DNA from: JACIYW01 sp014359745
Lineage (GTDB): Bacteria > Pseudomonadota > Alphaproteobacteria > Rhodobacterales > Rhodobacteraceae
Assembly (NCBI GenBank): GCA_050433985.1
Contig: JBNPWE010000028.1
Coordinates: forward strand, 1 to 24,484
Direction: 5' to 3'
Length of the DNA stretch: 24,484 nucleotides
Every line of letters begins with the position of its first letter. Positions within the stretch are counted from its first letter, which is position 1. The notes under the pieces are model-generated. The model was not told where the DNA came from. It saw nothing but the letters and a program-made list of their open reading frames with translations, and ran no database searches. Both the position numbers and the translations under genes were made by a program. Positions 6,706 to 14,950 of the stretch are shown piece by piece.

Positions 6706-9255
6706 CTAATAAAGCCCGCCCGAACTTACCGTACCGAAATCGGCCTTTTCCGGGATGACCGTCTGTTGGCCGGTGGATGTCGTGACCGTGCGCGCGCCCT
6801 GATCGCCGTCGATCTCGCCCGGCGCGAAAAGCGGCAGGCTGGACCCCATGCCAAACCCGCCATCGATATAGGCCAGGGTGGTGTCGGAACCGTTGCGGAA
6901 ATATTCGACCACCACGTTGTCGCCGGTGGCATCATCGGGCAGCGGCGCGCCGGTAAAACGATCGACCTTCTGGAAAAAGCCGCCGGGGGGCACCGCGAAC
7001 CTGGCCCCGCCATAAACCTGCACCGCCTCTTTCATGAAGGCCTGGAACACCGGCCCGCAGGTGCCGCCGCCCGAGGCGCCGCGCATCGGGCGCGGCTGGT
7101 CATAGCCGATGTAGCAGCCCGCCACGGTGTTCGAGGTGAAGCCGATGAACCAGGCATCCTTGCTGTCATTGGTGGTGCCGGTCTTGCCCGCAAAGGGCAC
7201 CGGCAGGTTGAACACGTTTCGTGCATAGCCACGCTGCACCACACCCTGCATCATCGATGTGATCTCATAGGCCGTGACCCCGTCAATCACCCTTTCGCGC
7301 GATGACACGATATCGGGCGCGGTGCCCGGCGCCAGATCGCGGGCGCCGCATTCGGTGCAGACGCGCTGATCATGGCGATAAATCGTCTGGCCCCAGCGAT
7401 CCTGCACCCGGTCAACCAGCGTGGGTTCCACCCGCTCGCCGCCGTTGGCCAGCATCGCATAGGCCGCGACCATGCGAAACAGCGTGGTTTCCTGGCTGCC
7501 CAGCGCATTGGCAAGATAGGGCGCAAGATCGTCATAGACCCCGAAACGTTCGGCATATTGCGCCACCAGATCCATCCCGACCTCTTGCGCGAGGCGGACC
7601 GTCATCAGGTTGCGCGACTGTTCGATCCCGGTGCGCAGCGGCGTCGGGCCGTAATATTTTTCCGACGCATTCTGCGGCCGCCAGACACCATCGGGTGTAT
7701 TCACCTCTATCGGGGCATCCACGACGATGGTCGCCGGGGTATAGCCGCTGTCAAGCGCCGCCGCATAGACCAGAGGCTTGAAGCTGGAACCGGGCTGGCG
7801 CTGTGCCTGCGTGGCGCGGTTGAAGACCGATGCCTGATAGCTGAATCCGCCCTGCATGGCGATAACCCGGCCGGTGTTCACATCCATCGCCATGAATGCG
7901 CCCTGTATCTCGGGGATCTGGCGCAGCGACCAGCGCAGGAACGATCCGTCGCTGTCCTTGGTGATCGCGCGCACCAGCACCACATCCCCCACCGACACCA
8001 GATCGCCGGGAACCCGCGCTTTGCGCCCCAAGGCGCCATCTTCGTTGCGCTTGCGCGCCCAGGTCACATCCTGCGCGGGGATGAAATGGCCGTCCTTGTC
8101 TTCGTCCACGCCCTCGATCCCGATGCGGGCGCGATCGGCCTCGACCGCCAGCACCACCGCCGGATGCCAGCCCGCGACATCGCGCGGCACCTGTACCGAT
8201 GCCAGGGCCGCGCGCCAGTCGTCTTCTTTCTGCAACCGCTCTGCGGGAATTGTCTGGGAGGTGCCGCGCCAGACGCCGCGCGCGCGGTCCATTTCTTCAA
8301 GCTTGGCCTGCAAGGCACGGGCGGCGATTTTCTGCATGTCCGGGTTGACGGTTGCGCGGATGGTCAGGCCGCCGCCAAAGAATTCCCGTTCGCCAAAGGT
8401 ACCCGACAACTGCCGCCTGATTTCATCGGTGAAATAGTCGCGCGGCGGCAGGCTGTCGCGAAAGGCCGGATAGTCGCCGTTTTGAACGGTCAGCAACGGT
8501 GCCGCGATTGCGGCATCGCGGGTGGCCGCGTCGATATAGCCGTTCTCATACATCTCGCGCAGCACGAAATTGCGCCGGTCGGTGACGCGCGCCTTGGCCC
8601 GCACGGGGTGATAGGCGGATGGTGCCTGCGGCAGGGCGGCCAGAAACGCCGCCTCTTGCGGTTGCAACTGATCAAGGGTCTTGTTGAAATAGGTCTGCGC
8701 GGCGGCGGCCACGCCATAGGAATTCTGGCCGAGGTAGATCTCGTTGAGGTAGAGTTCAAGGATTCTGTCCTTGCTCAGCGTCTTTTCGATCCGGGTTGCC
8801 AGGATCAGTTCCTTGATCTTGCGTTCCCCGGTGCGATCCCCCGACAGAAGGAAATTCTTCATCACCTGCTGGGTGATGGTCGAGGCGCCGCGCACATTCT
8901 GCCCGCGCGAACGCACCGCCTCTATCCCGGCGGCGACGATCCCGCCCAGATCATAGCCGCCGTGCACATAGAAATTCTTGTCTTCGGCGGAAATGAACGC
9001 CTGTTTGACGATATCGGGGATGTCATTGATCGGCGCGAAAAGCCGCCGTTCCTCGGCGAATTCGTCGATCAGACGGCCTTCGCCCGAATAGATGCGGCTG
9101 ATGGTGGCGGGAGAATATTTGGCGAGTTGTTCCACCGATGGCAGATCGCGGCTGTAATACCAGAAAACCGCGCCAAGGGTCAGCGCACCAAAGGCAACCG
9201 CCATGGTGATCCAACTGAAAATACCCCCCAGAATGCCCCCGAGAAATCGCACCAC
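6706..9255 (-). CDS. mrcA: Bifunctional penicillin-binding protein 1A (class A PBP)
   Basis: The 849-residue inner-membrane protein polymerises lipid II and cross-links stem peptides. It has one N-terminal membrane anchor (about 12-34). A glycosyltransferase-51 domain contains AEDKNFYVHGG (catalytic Glu91), RGASTITQQ, KIKELILA and LELYLNEIYLGQ. An OB-like linker (about 320-445) is followed by a transpeptidase domain with SSFK (nucleophile Ser490), SRN (547-549) and KTGT (691-694), plus a C-terminal low-similarity tail. A CTEC pair at 633-636 is an oddity of unknown role. Translation starts at GTG 9255 or the adjacent GTG 9252; AAGGGGA lies six bases upstream of the first. A strong promoter-like element (9294-9322) precedes it, so it can be transcribed apart from the amidase. 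Confidence 0.97.
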   Translation of the reverse strand: MVRFLGGILGGIFSWITMAVAFGALTLGAVFWYYSRDLPSVEQLAKYSPATISRIYSGEGRLIDEFAEERRLFAPINDIPDIVKQAFISAEDKNFYVHGGYDLGGIVAAGIEAVRSRGQNVRGASTITQQVMKNFLLSGDRTGERKIKELILATRIEKTLSKDRILELYLNEIYLGQNSYGVAAAAQTYFNKTLDQLQPQEAAFLAALPQAPSAYHPVRAKARVTDRRNFVLREMYENGYIDAATRDAAIAAPLLTVQNGDYPAFRDSLPPRDYFTDEIRRQLSGTFGEREFFGGGLTIRATVNPDMQKIAARALQAKLEEMDRARGVWRGTSQTIPAERLQKEDDWRAALASVQVPRDVAGWHPAVVLAVEADRARIGIEGVDEDKDGHFIPAQDVTWARKRNEDGALGRKARVPGDLVSVGDVVLVRAITKDSDGSFLRWSLRQIPEIQGAFMAMDVNTGRVIAMQGGFSYQASVFNRATQAQRQPGSSFKPLVYAAALDSGYTPATIVVDAPIEVNTPDGVWRPQNASEKYYGPTPLRTGIEQSRNLMTVRLAQEVGMDLVAQYAERFGVYDDLAPYLANALGSQETTLFRMVAAYAMLANGGERVEPTLVDRVQDRWGQTIYRHDQRVCTECGARDLAPGTAPDIVSSRERVIDGVTAYEITSMMQGVVQRGYARNVFNLPVPFAGKTGTTNDSKDAWFIGFTSNTVAGCYIGYDQPRPMRGASGGGTCGPVFQAFMKEAVQVYGGARFAVPPGGFFQKVDRFTGAPLPDDATGDNVVVEYFRNGSDTTLAYIDGGFGMGSSLPLFAPGEIDGDQGARTVTTSTGQQTVIPEKADFGTVSSGGLY

Positions 9256-9293
9256 GCCTGATCCCCTTACCGGCCCCGTGTCGGGCCTGCCCC

Positions 9294-9322
9294 TATATAG
9301 TCACCCCTGACCATGGGGTCAA
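9294..9322 (-). promoter_or_regulatory. Predicted sigma-70 promoter of mrcA
   Basis: On the minus strand TTGACC (9322-9317) and TATATA (9299-9294) are separated by exactly 17 bases, placing transcription start near 9287 and giving a leader of about 32 bases before the GTG. The -35 hexamer is part of a small inverted repeat TGACC-CCAT-GGTCA. It lies between the amidase stop and mrcA and is the best vegetative-type promoter I saw in the window. Confidence 0.6.
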
Positions 9323-9368
9323 AGCACGCGCGCGCCTGTGCGGCGATTCTCTGCCTTCAGCGGGCGCT

Positions 9369-10670
9369 TCAGTCGGGGCCGGATGTTGGCCTGCCCACCA
9401 CCTCATCGCGTTGCCAGCGATCAAGGGCATCCACCAGCGCCCCGGCGATTCTGGCGCGCCAACCGGCATCCAGCAGATTTTCCCGATCCGCCGGATTGCT
9501 GAGGAAACCCAGTTCCAGCAGCACCGAAGGGATATCGGGTGCCTTGAGCACCGAAAACGCCGCCTTGCGCAGCGGGCGGCTGTGCATCGGTGTGCCGCTT
9601 GCGGCCAGCGCCGTGACGATGGCCCGTGCCAGACGGTCGGTGCGCGGGTCGGTTTCGCGGCGGGCCAGATCCATCAGCACGTCGGCGATGCGGTCGTCAT
9701 GCCCGGTCAGATCGACGCCCGCCAGAAGATCGCCGCGGTCATGGCGTTCGGCCAGCAAGGCCGACGCCTTGTCCGAGGCCGAATCGGACAGGGTGTAAAC
9801 CGTCGCCCCGGATGCCCCGCCCCCTTCGAGCGCGTCGGCATGCAAGGATATGAACAGGTTCGCCCCCGCTTCATGCGCCAGCCGTATCCGGCCCTCCAGC
9901 GACACGAACACATCCTCTGACCGGGTCAGGACAGGGCGGAATCCCCCGTGGCGGGTCAGGGCCTCGGCCAGATCGCGGGCGAAGGCGAGCACAAGATCGG
10001 CCTCGCGCATGCCGTCGCGTTCGGCGCCGGGATCGATGCCGCCGTGGCCGGGATCGAGCGCCACCACCAGCGGCGCGCCCGACGCGCGGCCGGGCTTTGG
10101 CGCGGGAACCGTCACGATGCGCCGGTCATCGGGCAGCACGGTGACCGAGTCGGCGACCCTTTGCGCAAAGACCGCCGCCGTCACCGGGGCCAGCCGCAGG
10201 TGCAGACGGGCGCTGCCCGATGCGGCATCGGTGGCCATGGATGCCTCGGACACCGCAAGGGGGGCGGCCAGCGTCAATTCCAGCCGCGACCAGCCGGGCC
10301 TTGGGACACTGGCACGCACCGCCACAACCCGGCTGGTGGGCGGGATGGCCGCAAGGGCGGGCCCGTCCCAGATCACTTCGCGAAATTCGATCGCCACCCG
10401 GCGCGGCGCGTCAAGATGGGCGATGCGATAGGGCACCGCCTGGCTTAGCCCAAGATCCAGAACCACCCCGCGCGCCAGATCGCGCAAGCCGCTTTCGCCC
10501 GGATTGACCCGTGCCAAAGCCGAAAGCGGGGGCACCAGCCCCTGCCCTGTTGCACCCTGCCCTATCGCGCCCTGACCAGTCCCGATCAGACCGGCCAGCC
10601 CCAGACACAGCAGCACCAGAAGCCTTGCAAGTGCCCACACGATCCCCGCAGGCCCGCCCCCGCCAATCAT
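9369..10670 (-). CDS. N-acetylmuramoyl-L-alanine amidase (AmiC-type, AMIN + Amidase_3)
   Basis: The 433-residue periplasmic zinc enzyme cleaves the amide bond between MurNAc and L-Ala, typically during daughter-cell separation. A hydrophobic export signal covers about 8-30. An AMIN-like beta domain follows (about 60-165, VLDLGLSQAVPYRIAHLD and RVAIEFREV). The Amidase_3 catalytic domain starts at about 200, with zinc ligands His209 (DPGHGG), Glu223 (MREADLVL) and His277 (SLHAD), and catalytic Glu386 (LLELGFLSN). After the signal comes a low-complexity stretch of three five-residue repeats (GTGQG, AIGQG, ATGQG) encoded by imperfect 15-base repeats near 10530-10580. The start overlaps the glmM stop in an ATGA, so the two are translationally coupled. 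Confidence 0.95.
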   Translation of the reverse strand: MIGGGGPAGIVWALARLLVLLCLGLAGLIGTGQGAIGQGATGQGLVPPLSALARVNPGESGLRDLARGVVLDLGLSQAVPYRIAHLDAPRRVAIEFREVIWDGPALAAIPPTSRVVAVRASVPRPGWSRLELTLAAPLAVSEASMATDAASGSARLHLRLAPVTAAVFAQRVADSVTVLPDDRRIVTVPAPKPGRASGAPLVVALDPGHGGIDPGAERDGMREADLVLAFARDLAEALTRHGGFRPVLTRSEDVFVSLEGRIRLAHEAGANLFISLHADALEGGGASGATVYTLSDSASDKASALLAERHDRGDLLAGVDLTGHDDRIADVLMDLARRETDPRTDRLARAIVTALAASGTPMHSRPLRKAAFSVLKAPDIPSVLLELGFLSNPADRENLLDAGWRARIAGALVDALDRWQRDEVVGRPTSGPD

Positions 10671-12013
10671 CCGGCAGCCACAGCCACCGCATCGGCGATT
10701 TCATTGACCACTTCCGCCAGAAGCACCGGATCCTCGCATTCCGCCATCACCCGCACCAGGGGTTCCGTGCCCGATTTACGGATCAGGATGCGGCCCGAAC
10801 CGTTGATCCGCACCTCCATCCCTTTGATCACCTGGCGCACCGCGTCCGACCCCAGCGGGTTTTGCCCCGGCGCATAGCGCACGTTGCGCAAGAGTTGCGG
10901 CACGGGGGTGAAATTGTGCACCAGCGCGCTTGCGGGCTTTTCGGACCGGCACATTTCGGCCAGAAACTGTAGCCCGGCGATCAGCCCGTCGCCGGTGGTG
11001 GCATAATCGGTCATCACGATATGGCCCGATTGTTCGCCGCCCAGGTTCCAGCCGCCGCGCCGCATCGCCTCGACCACATAGCGGTCACCGACCTGCGTGC
11101 GTTCCAGCGCGATGCCGCGCCCGGCCAGATGCCGTTCCAGCCCCAGGTTCGACATCACCGTCGCCACAAGGGTGTTGCCGCGCAGCCGGTCCTCTTCGGC
11201 CCAGCGCGCCGCCAGCAGGGCCATGATCTGATCGCCATCGGCAACATGGCCGGTTTCATCGATGATCATCACCCGGTCGGCATCGCCATCAAGGCAGATC
11301 CCCAGATCGGCGCCATGCGCGACCACGGCGGCCGCGGCCGCCTCGGGGTGGGTCGATCCGCAGGCCTGGTTGATGTTCGATCCGTCGGGCGCCACCCCCA
11401 GCGGGATCACCTCTGCCCCCAGTTCCCACAGCACCTCGGGGGCGGCACGATAGGCGGCCCCGTGGGCGCAATCGACGACGACCTTGACGCCCGACATCTT
11501 GCCGCGGAACGGAAACACCGTCTTGGCATATTCGACATACCGCCCGCGCCCATCCTCTATCCGGCGGGCGCGACCGATGCTGCCGGGCCTTGCCAAGGGG
11601 ATCACACCCTGGACCATCGCCGCGATCTCTGCCTCGGCGTCATCCGACAGCTTGAAACCGTCGGGGCCGAAAAACTTGATGCCGTTGTCATCGGCGGGGT
11701 TGTGGCTGGCGGAAATCATGATGCCCAGATCGGCGCGCATCGAGCGGGTCAGAAACCCCACCGCAGGTGTCGGCACCGGGCCAAGCAACAGCACATTCAT
11801 CCCGGTCGAGGTGAGGCCGGCCGTCAGGGCGTTTTCCAGCATGTAGCCCGATAGCCGGGTGTCCTTGCCGATCACCACCCGGTGCCGCCTGTCGCCATCC
11901 TGCCGGAAATAGCGCCCCGCCGCCGCGCCCAGTTTCAGCGCGATCTCGGCCGTCATCGGCCAGATATTGGCGGTGCCCCGCACCCCATCGGTGCCAAAAA
12001 GTTTTTCGTTCAT
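10667..12013 (-). CDS. glmM: Phosphoglucosamine mutase
   Basis: The 448-residue cytoplasmic enzyme interconverts glucosamine-6-phosphate and glucosamine-1-phosphate, feeding UDP-GlcNAc for peptidoglycan and lipopolysaccharide. It opens with KLFGTDGVRGTAN. The phosphorylated serine is Ser103 in ISASHNPADDNGIKFFG, the magnesium loop is LDGDADRVM, the sugar-specificity loop is GGEQSGHI, and the phosphate-binding loop near the C-terminus is RKSGTEPLVRVM. All phosphohexomutase landmarks and the length match the family. The ATG at 12013 is chosen because it overlaps the folP stop (ATGA) and matches the family N-terminus. Pairing with folP is widespread in bacteria, which supports a shared transcript. 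Confidence 0.98.
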   Translation of the reverse strand: MNEKLFGTDGVRGTANIWPMTAEIALKLGAAAGRYFRQDGDRRHRVVIGKDTRLSGYMLENALTAGLTSTGMNVLLLGPVPTPAVGFLTRSMRADLGIMISASHNPADDNGIKFFGPDGFKLSDDAEAEIAAMVQGVIPLARPGSIGRARRIEDGRGRYVEYAKTVFPFRGKMSGVKVVVDCAHGAAYRAAPEVLWELGAEVIPLGVAPDGSNINQACGSTHPEAAAAAVVAHGADLGICLDGDADRVMIIDETGHVADGDQIMALLAARWAEEDRLRGNTLVATVMSNLGLERHLAGRGIALERTQVGDRYVVEAMRRGGWNLGGEQSGHIVMTDYATTGDGLIAGLQFLAEMCRSEKPASALVHNFTPVPQLLRNVRYAPGQNPLGSDAVRQVIKGMEVRINGSGRILIRKSGTEPLVRVMAECEDPVLLAEVVNEIADAVAVAAG

Positions 12014-13029
12014 TCCGGTTCCCCGCTCATACCAACCGTTGCCTGCCAAAGACGCAGCGCCTGCCGCGTTTGCGCCACGTCATGCACCCGAACAATCTGC
12101 ACCCCCTGCGCCACCCCGGCAAGCGCCACCGCGATGGAACCGGGCGCGCGCGCATCGGGGCGATCCGCCCCGCCAAGCTTGCCGATGAAACCCTTGCGCG
12201 ACACGCCCAGCAACAGCGCGCACCCCAGGCCGTGAAACACCGAAAGCGCCCGGATCAGCGCCAGATTATGGGCCAGCGTCTTGCCAAATCCGATGCCCGG
12301 ATCCAGCACGATCCGCCCCGGCGCGATACCTGCGGCCAGCGCGCGGCCCAGCCGGGCGGCCAGCGCGTCGAATACATCGGCCACCACATCACCGTATCGC
12401 GGATCGTCCTGCATCGATTCTGGCACGCCCTGCGCATGCATCAGGCAAATCGGCACCCCGGCCCCGGCCACCACCGCCGCCATGTCGGGATCATGATCAA
12501 GGGCCGAGACGTCATTGACCATATCGGCCCCCGCCGCCAGCGCGGCCCGCGCCACCGCCGCCTTGCGCGTGTCGATCGAAATCGGCGTGGTGACACCCCC
12601 GGCGCGCAGCGCGCGGATAACCGGAACCGTGCGCGCGATCTCTTCTTCGGCGGGCACCGGGCGCGCACCGGGCCGGGTAGATTCGCCGCCGATATCCAGA
12701 ATGTCGGCCCCCTCGGCAACAAGTGCCCGGCCATGGGCCAGCGCCGCGGCAGGATCAAGAAACCGGCCGCCGTCGGAAAAACTGTCGGGCGTCAGATTGA
12801 GGATGCCCATGATGCGGGGCCGGTCCAGCGCGATACCGCACAGGGGCGGGCGTTGGCCAATCAGCCGATCGCGCAGCCCGGCAGGCATATCTTGCGCGGC
12901 AATGACGCGCGACGGCGCGTCGCGGTGCACCACCTCGACCCGGTCGAACCACCCCCAGCCGCCCGCCAGCGGCAAGGCATCATGGGGCCGGGCCGGATCG
13001 GTCATCACGATGGGGCGATAATATGACAT
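12010..13029 (-). CDS. folP: Dihydropteroate synthase
   Basis: The enzyme condenses 6-hydroxymethyl-dihydropterin pyrophosphate with p-aminobenzoate to form dihydropteroate, and is the sulfonamide target. The TIM-barrel core (about 70-330) shows IMGILNLTPDSFSDGG, DIGGESTRPGA, ISIDTRKAAVA, VNDVSAL, LDPGIGFGKT, LLGVSRKGFIG and the final VRVHDV. At 339 residues it is longer than the usual 270-290 because of an N-terminal extension of about 70 residues without recognised domains (GGWGWFDRVEVVHRD), which I believe is common in this bacterial family. It sits 41 bases downstream of folB and overlaps glmM by four bases, so the two folate steps and glmM look like one operon. Confidence 0.97.
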   Translation of the reverse strand: MSYYRPIVMTDPARPHDALPLAGGWGWFDRVEVVHRDAPSRVIAAQDMPAGLRDRLIGQRPPLCGIALDRPRIMGILNLTPDSFSDGGRFLDPAAALAHGRALVAEGADILDIGGESTRPGARPVPAEEEIARTVPVIRALRAGGVTTPISIDTRKAAVARAALAAGADMVNDVSALDHDPDMAAVVAGAGVPICLMHAQGVPESMQDDPRYGDVVADVFDALAARLGRALAAGIAPGRIVLDPGIGFGKTLAHNLALIRALSVFHGLGCALLLGVSRKGFIGKLGGADRPDARAPGSIAVALAGVAQGVQIVRVHDVAQTRQALRLWQATVGMSGEPE

Positions 13030-13070
13030 GTCGCAGCCCTTTAGCGCCTAATGCCGCACCGGCGCAACAT

Positions 13071-13991
13071 TCAGTCGGCCAGAGCCCCGACCGCCACGCG
13101 GCTTCCCGCCGGGGGAAGATGTGTGCCCGTGATCAACAGCCGTTCGGCCGCGATCGTTTCCGCCAGCCAGAGCGCCAGCGCCACCGCATCGCGCGCGGGC
13201 GCCGTTGGCCCGTCGACCGCATCGAGCACCAGTTTGGACGGGGCCCAGACGATCATCTGACCGTGTTTGATCGCCCAGTCGATTTCGGTGCGGGTTTCCA
13301 CCACCACACAGCGCCGGTCACGCCCCGCCAGCACCCAGGCGTTCTGTTCGATGGCCAGCAGATCGATGCGCCGTTGCGCGGCCCTGACATTGGAAACCGG
13401 CACCGCGCCCCCGGGCATGCCCACGCACAGGACCACCGGCAGACCTTGCGCCTGCAACCGATCCAGCCGCGCGGGCAGGTCGGTGGCGGCGATGGCGCTG
13501 TTGTCAAGATAGACCACCAGCGGGTGCAGCGCGCCCTCGCTGCCATCGGCGCGCGCGCCGCGCACCGGCACGGCGGGGCGGGTGCGCACGATCTCGACCC
13601 CCAGCGCGCCCGGCCCGCGATCCAGCTTTTCCACGCGCACGAACGCGCGCACCGCCTGCGGCGCGGTCAGCACCCGTTCGGCCACCCGTTCGGCCAGCGT
13701 TTCCAGCAGGTTCAGCCGCTCTGCCGCCAGTTCCGCCGCGATCGCCTCGGTGATCGTGTCATAAGACAGGATCCTGTCGACATCGTCTGCCACGGGCGCG
13801 GGGTTTGGCCGCACCTCGACCACCACGTTGAAAGAAAGTCGCTGTTTCTGGCCGCGTTCCTGCTGAAATGCGCCGATATCGGCCAGCGCCACATGATCGC
13901 GCACCGAAATGCGGTCGCGCGGATCGGCGCCGGTGGTTGCCGCGGCGCGGGTCTCGGGGTGGCTGAAGGCCTGCTGTATTTCGGTGCTCAT
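13071..13991 (-). CDS. folB: Dihydroneopterin aldolase with a long C-terminal extension
   Basis: Residues about 27-136 are a FolB domain that splits 7,8-dihydroneopterin to 6-hydroxymethyl-dihydropterin and glycolaldehyde. ISVRDHVALADIGAFQQERG contains the likely active-site Glu45, ILSYDTITEAI carries Tyr77, and FVRVEKLDRGPGALGVEI carries Lys122. Canonical FolB ends there, at about 120 residues. This protein continues for some 170 residues (VVYLDNSAIAAT, LPVVLCVGMPGGAVPVSN, IDLLAIEQNAWVLAG, PARDAVALALWLAETI), a region I cannot firmly assign; its pattern faintly resembles the amino-acid-kinase fold. Start at ATG 13991. It is the first gene of the folB-folP-glmM-amidase run. A weak promoter candidate (GTGACG, 17 bases, TAAACG) lies upstream. 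Confidence 0.93.
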   Translation of the reverse strand: MSTEIQQAFSHPETRAAATTGADPRDRISVRDHVALADIGAFQQERGQKQRLSFNVVVEVRPNPAPVADDVDRILSYDTITEAIAAELAAERLNLLETLAERVAERVLTAPQAVRAFVRVEKLDRGPGALGVEIVRTRPAVPVRGARADGSEGALHPLVVYLDNSAIAATDLPARLDRLQAQGLPVVLCVGMPGGAVPVSNVRAAQRRIDLLAIEQNAWVLAGRDRRCVVVETRTEIDWAIKHGQMIVWAPSKLVLDAVDGPTAPARDAVALALWLAETIAAERLLITGTHLPPAGSRVAVGALAD

Positions 13992-14040
13992 CGCCTGCCC
14001 GCCTGCAAGGTCGCGTGCGACCGTTTAGCACCGCGCCCGG

Positions 14041-14080
14041 CTGCCGTCACCCTGCCGTCACCCTGTAGTGACGGTTTTTT
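14041..14080 (+). terminator. Intrinsic terminator on the plus strand, stem preceded by an 11-bp tandem repeat
   Basis: CCGTCAC (14055-14061), loop CCTGTA and GTGACGG (14068-14074) form a perfect 7-bp stem, followed by six T residues (14075-14080). This is a textbook intrinsic terminator only when read on the plus strand; on the minus strand the stem is followed by CAGGG, not a T-run. The left arm lies within a perfect tandem copy of CTGCCGTCACC (14041-14051 and 14052-14062), so either copy could pair with the right arm. It sits between the cell wall hydrolase and folB, both of which are on the minus strand. Confidence 0.7.
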
Positions 14081-14104
14081 CGCGGCAACCGCTGCGCCGC
14101 CGCG

Positions 14105-14788
14105 TCAGTTGCTGGCGACGCGGGTCGGTTTGCGATAGAAGATATGCGATCCGATCGCGGCGGTGCGCGGAAAAATCCGTGCCCAGCGGGGATTCACGGT
14201 GGTGGTGTGAAAATGCGTGGCGCCCTTGGTCAGCGCGCGCGGCGCACCATCCAGCATCAACCGTGCCACGCGCGCCACCTGTTCATAAGCGGCGGCATTG
14301 CGCATCCGGTCGGGATGGCCATCGCAAGCAAAGGAAAACTGGCAACCGCCGCCGCCGCTTTGTTCCACCACCCCGCAAACGGTGTCGGGATAGGCCGGCC
14401 TGTCAACCCGGTTCAGGATCACCTCGGCCACCGCGAACTGGCCTTTCGGGGTTTCGCCGCGCGCCTCGAAATACAGCGCCTTGGCCAGGCATTCGAACTG
14501 CGGCCCGCCGGTGGGTTCGGGCAGCGTCGAAAGCCAGGCAGAGGTGTATTCCACCACCGGAACCGGGGCTTTCGCGGTTGCGTCAGCCGGATCGGTCGGC
14601 GGCGTGGTGATCTTTTCAAGATGCTGTGGCCCAAGCGCGTCAAGCCCGTCGCGTTCGGCCCCGAACAGGGCGGCAAAGCGCGCGTCCATCGGGGCAAGAT
14701 CAGAGGCCACAACATGCGGGGCCGGTGCCAGCAGGGCAAGGCCCGCCACCAGGGCCAGGGCCCCAAGGCGACCAGAATAGCCTGTCAT
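14105..14788 (-). CDS. Secreted cell wall hydrolase, SleB/CwlJ family (Hydrolase_2)
   Basis: The 227-residue product has a signal peptide (GALALVAGLALLAPAPHVVA, about 9-28), a Pro/Ala-rich linker, and a Hydrolase_2 domain (about 98-222). The domain opens ECLAKALYFEARGE, where Glu108 is the expected catalytic acid. It then has FAVAEVILNRVD, YPDTVCGVV, the CQFSFACDG cysteine pair and GATHFHT. Family members cut peptidoglycan glycan strands; in spore formers they act in germination, whereas non-sporing alphaproteobacteria use them in general wall turnover. The ATG at 14788 has AGGA seven bases upstream. It is monocistronic by position, with its own promoter-like element overlapped by two inverted repeats, suggesting specific regulation. 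Confidence 0.9.
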   Translation of the reverse strand: MTGYSGRLGALALVAGLALLAPAPHVVASDLAPMDARFAALFGAERDGLDALGPQHLEKITTPPTDPADATAKAPVPVVEYTSAWLSTLPEPTGGPQFECLAKALYFEARGETPKGQFAVAEVILNRVDRPAYPDTVCGVVEQSGGGGCQFSFACDGHPDRMRNAAAYEQVARVARLMLDGAPRALTKGATHFHTTTVNPRWARIFPRTAAIGSHIFYRKPTRVASN

Positions 14789-14841
14789 ATCGGTTTCCTA
14801 CAGCAGTTTTTTCCCGCCGCCCCCAAACGGCAACCCTGCGC

Positions 14842-14876
14842 TGGTAACTCAAAATTACCAAAACGTCCAGTTTGGT
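14842..14876. promoter_or_regulatory. Two overlapping inverted repeats over the hydrolase promoter
   Basis: TGGTAA (14842-14847), a 7-base gap and TTACCA (14855-14860) form one dyad. ACCAAA (14857-14862), an 8-base gap and TTTGGT (14871-14876) form a second. They share 14857-14860, so they cannot pair simultaneously if transcribed. They cover the -10 region and spacer of the predicted hydrolase promoter. An operator for a dimeric regulator is the simplest reading; the regulator is not in the window. Confidence 0.4.
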
Positions 14877-14881
14877 GACAA
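14854..14881 (-). promoter_or_regulatory. Predicted promoter of the cell wall hydrolase
   Basis: On the minus strand TTGTCA (14881-14876; five of six consensus bases) is followed after 16 bases by GGTAAT (14859-14854; four of six). Transcription would begin near 14847 with a leader of about 58 bases to the ATG. The elements sit inside an AT-rich island between ppdK and the hydrolase. Confidence 0.45.
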
Positions 14882-14901
14882 TTTTACAACATGCCATGAG
14901 C

Positions 14902-14930
14902 AAAATTTGGCCGCAATTCTGGTGGCCAAA
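14902..14930 (-). terminator. Intrinsic terminator downstream of ppdK
   Basis: On the minus strand TTTGGCC (14930-14924), an 11-base loop and GGCCAAA (14912-14906) form a 7-bp stem immediately followed by TTTT. It begins about 20 bases after the ppdK stop codon and is oriented to end the ppdK transcript before the hydrolase promoter. Only four of the pairs are G-C, so the strength is moderate. Confidence 0.5.
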
Positions 14931-14950
14931 AAATTACATCGCTGAATTTA

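Noticed and set aside
7372..9261. Very long plus-strand open frame opposite mrcA
   Set aside because: High GC leaves the antisense strand open; the minus strand has every catalytic motif of PBP1A and the plus-strand product has none.
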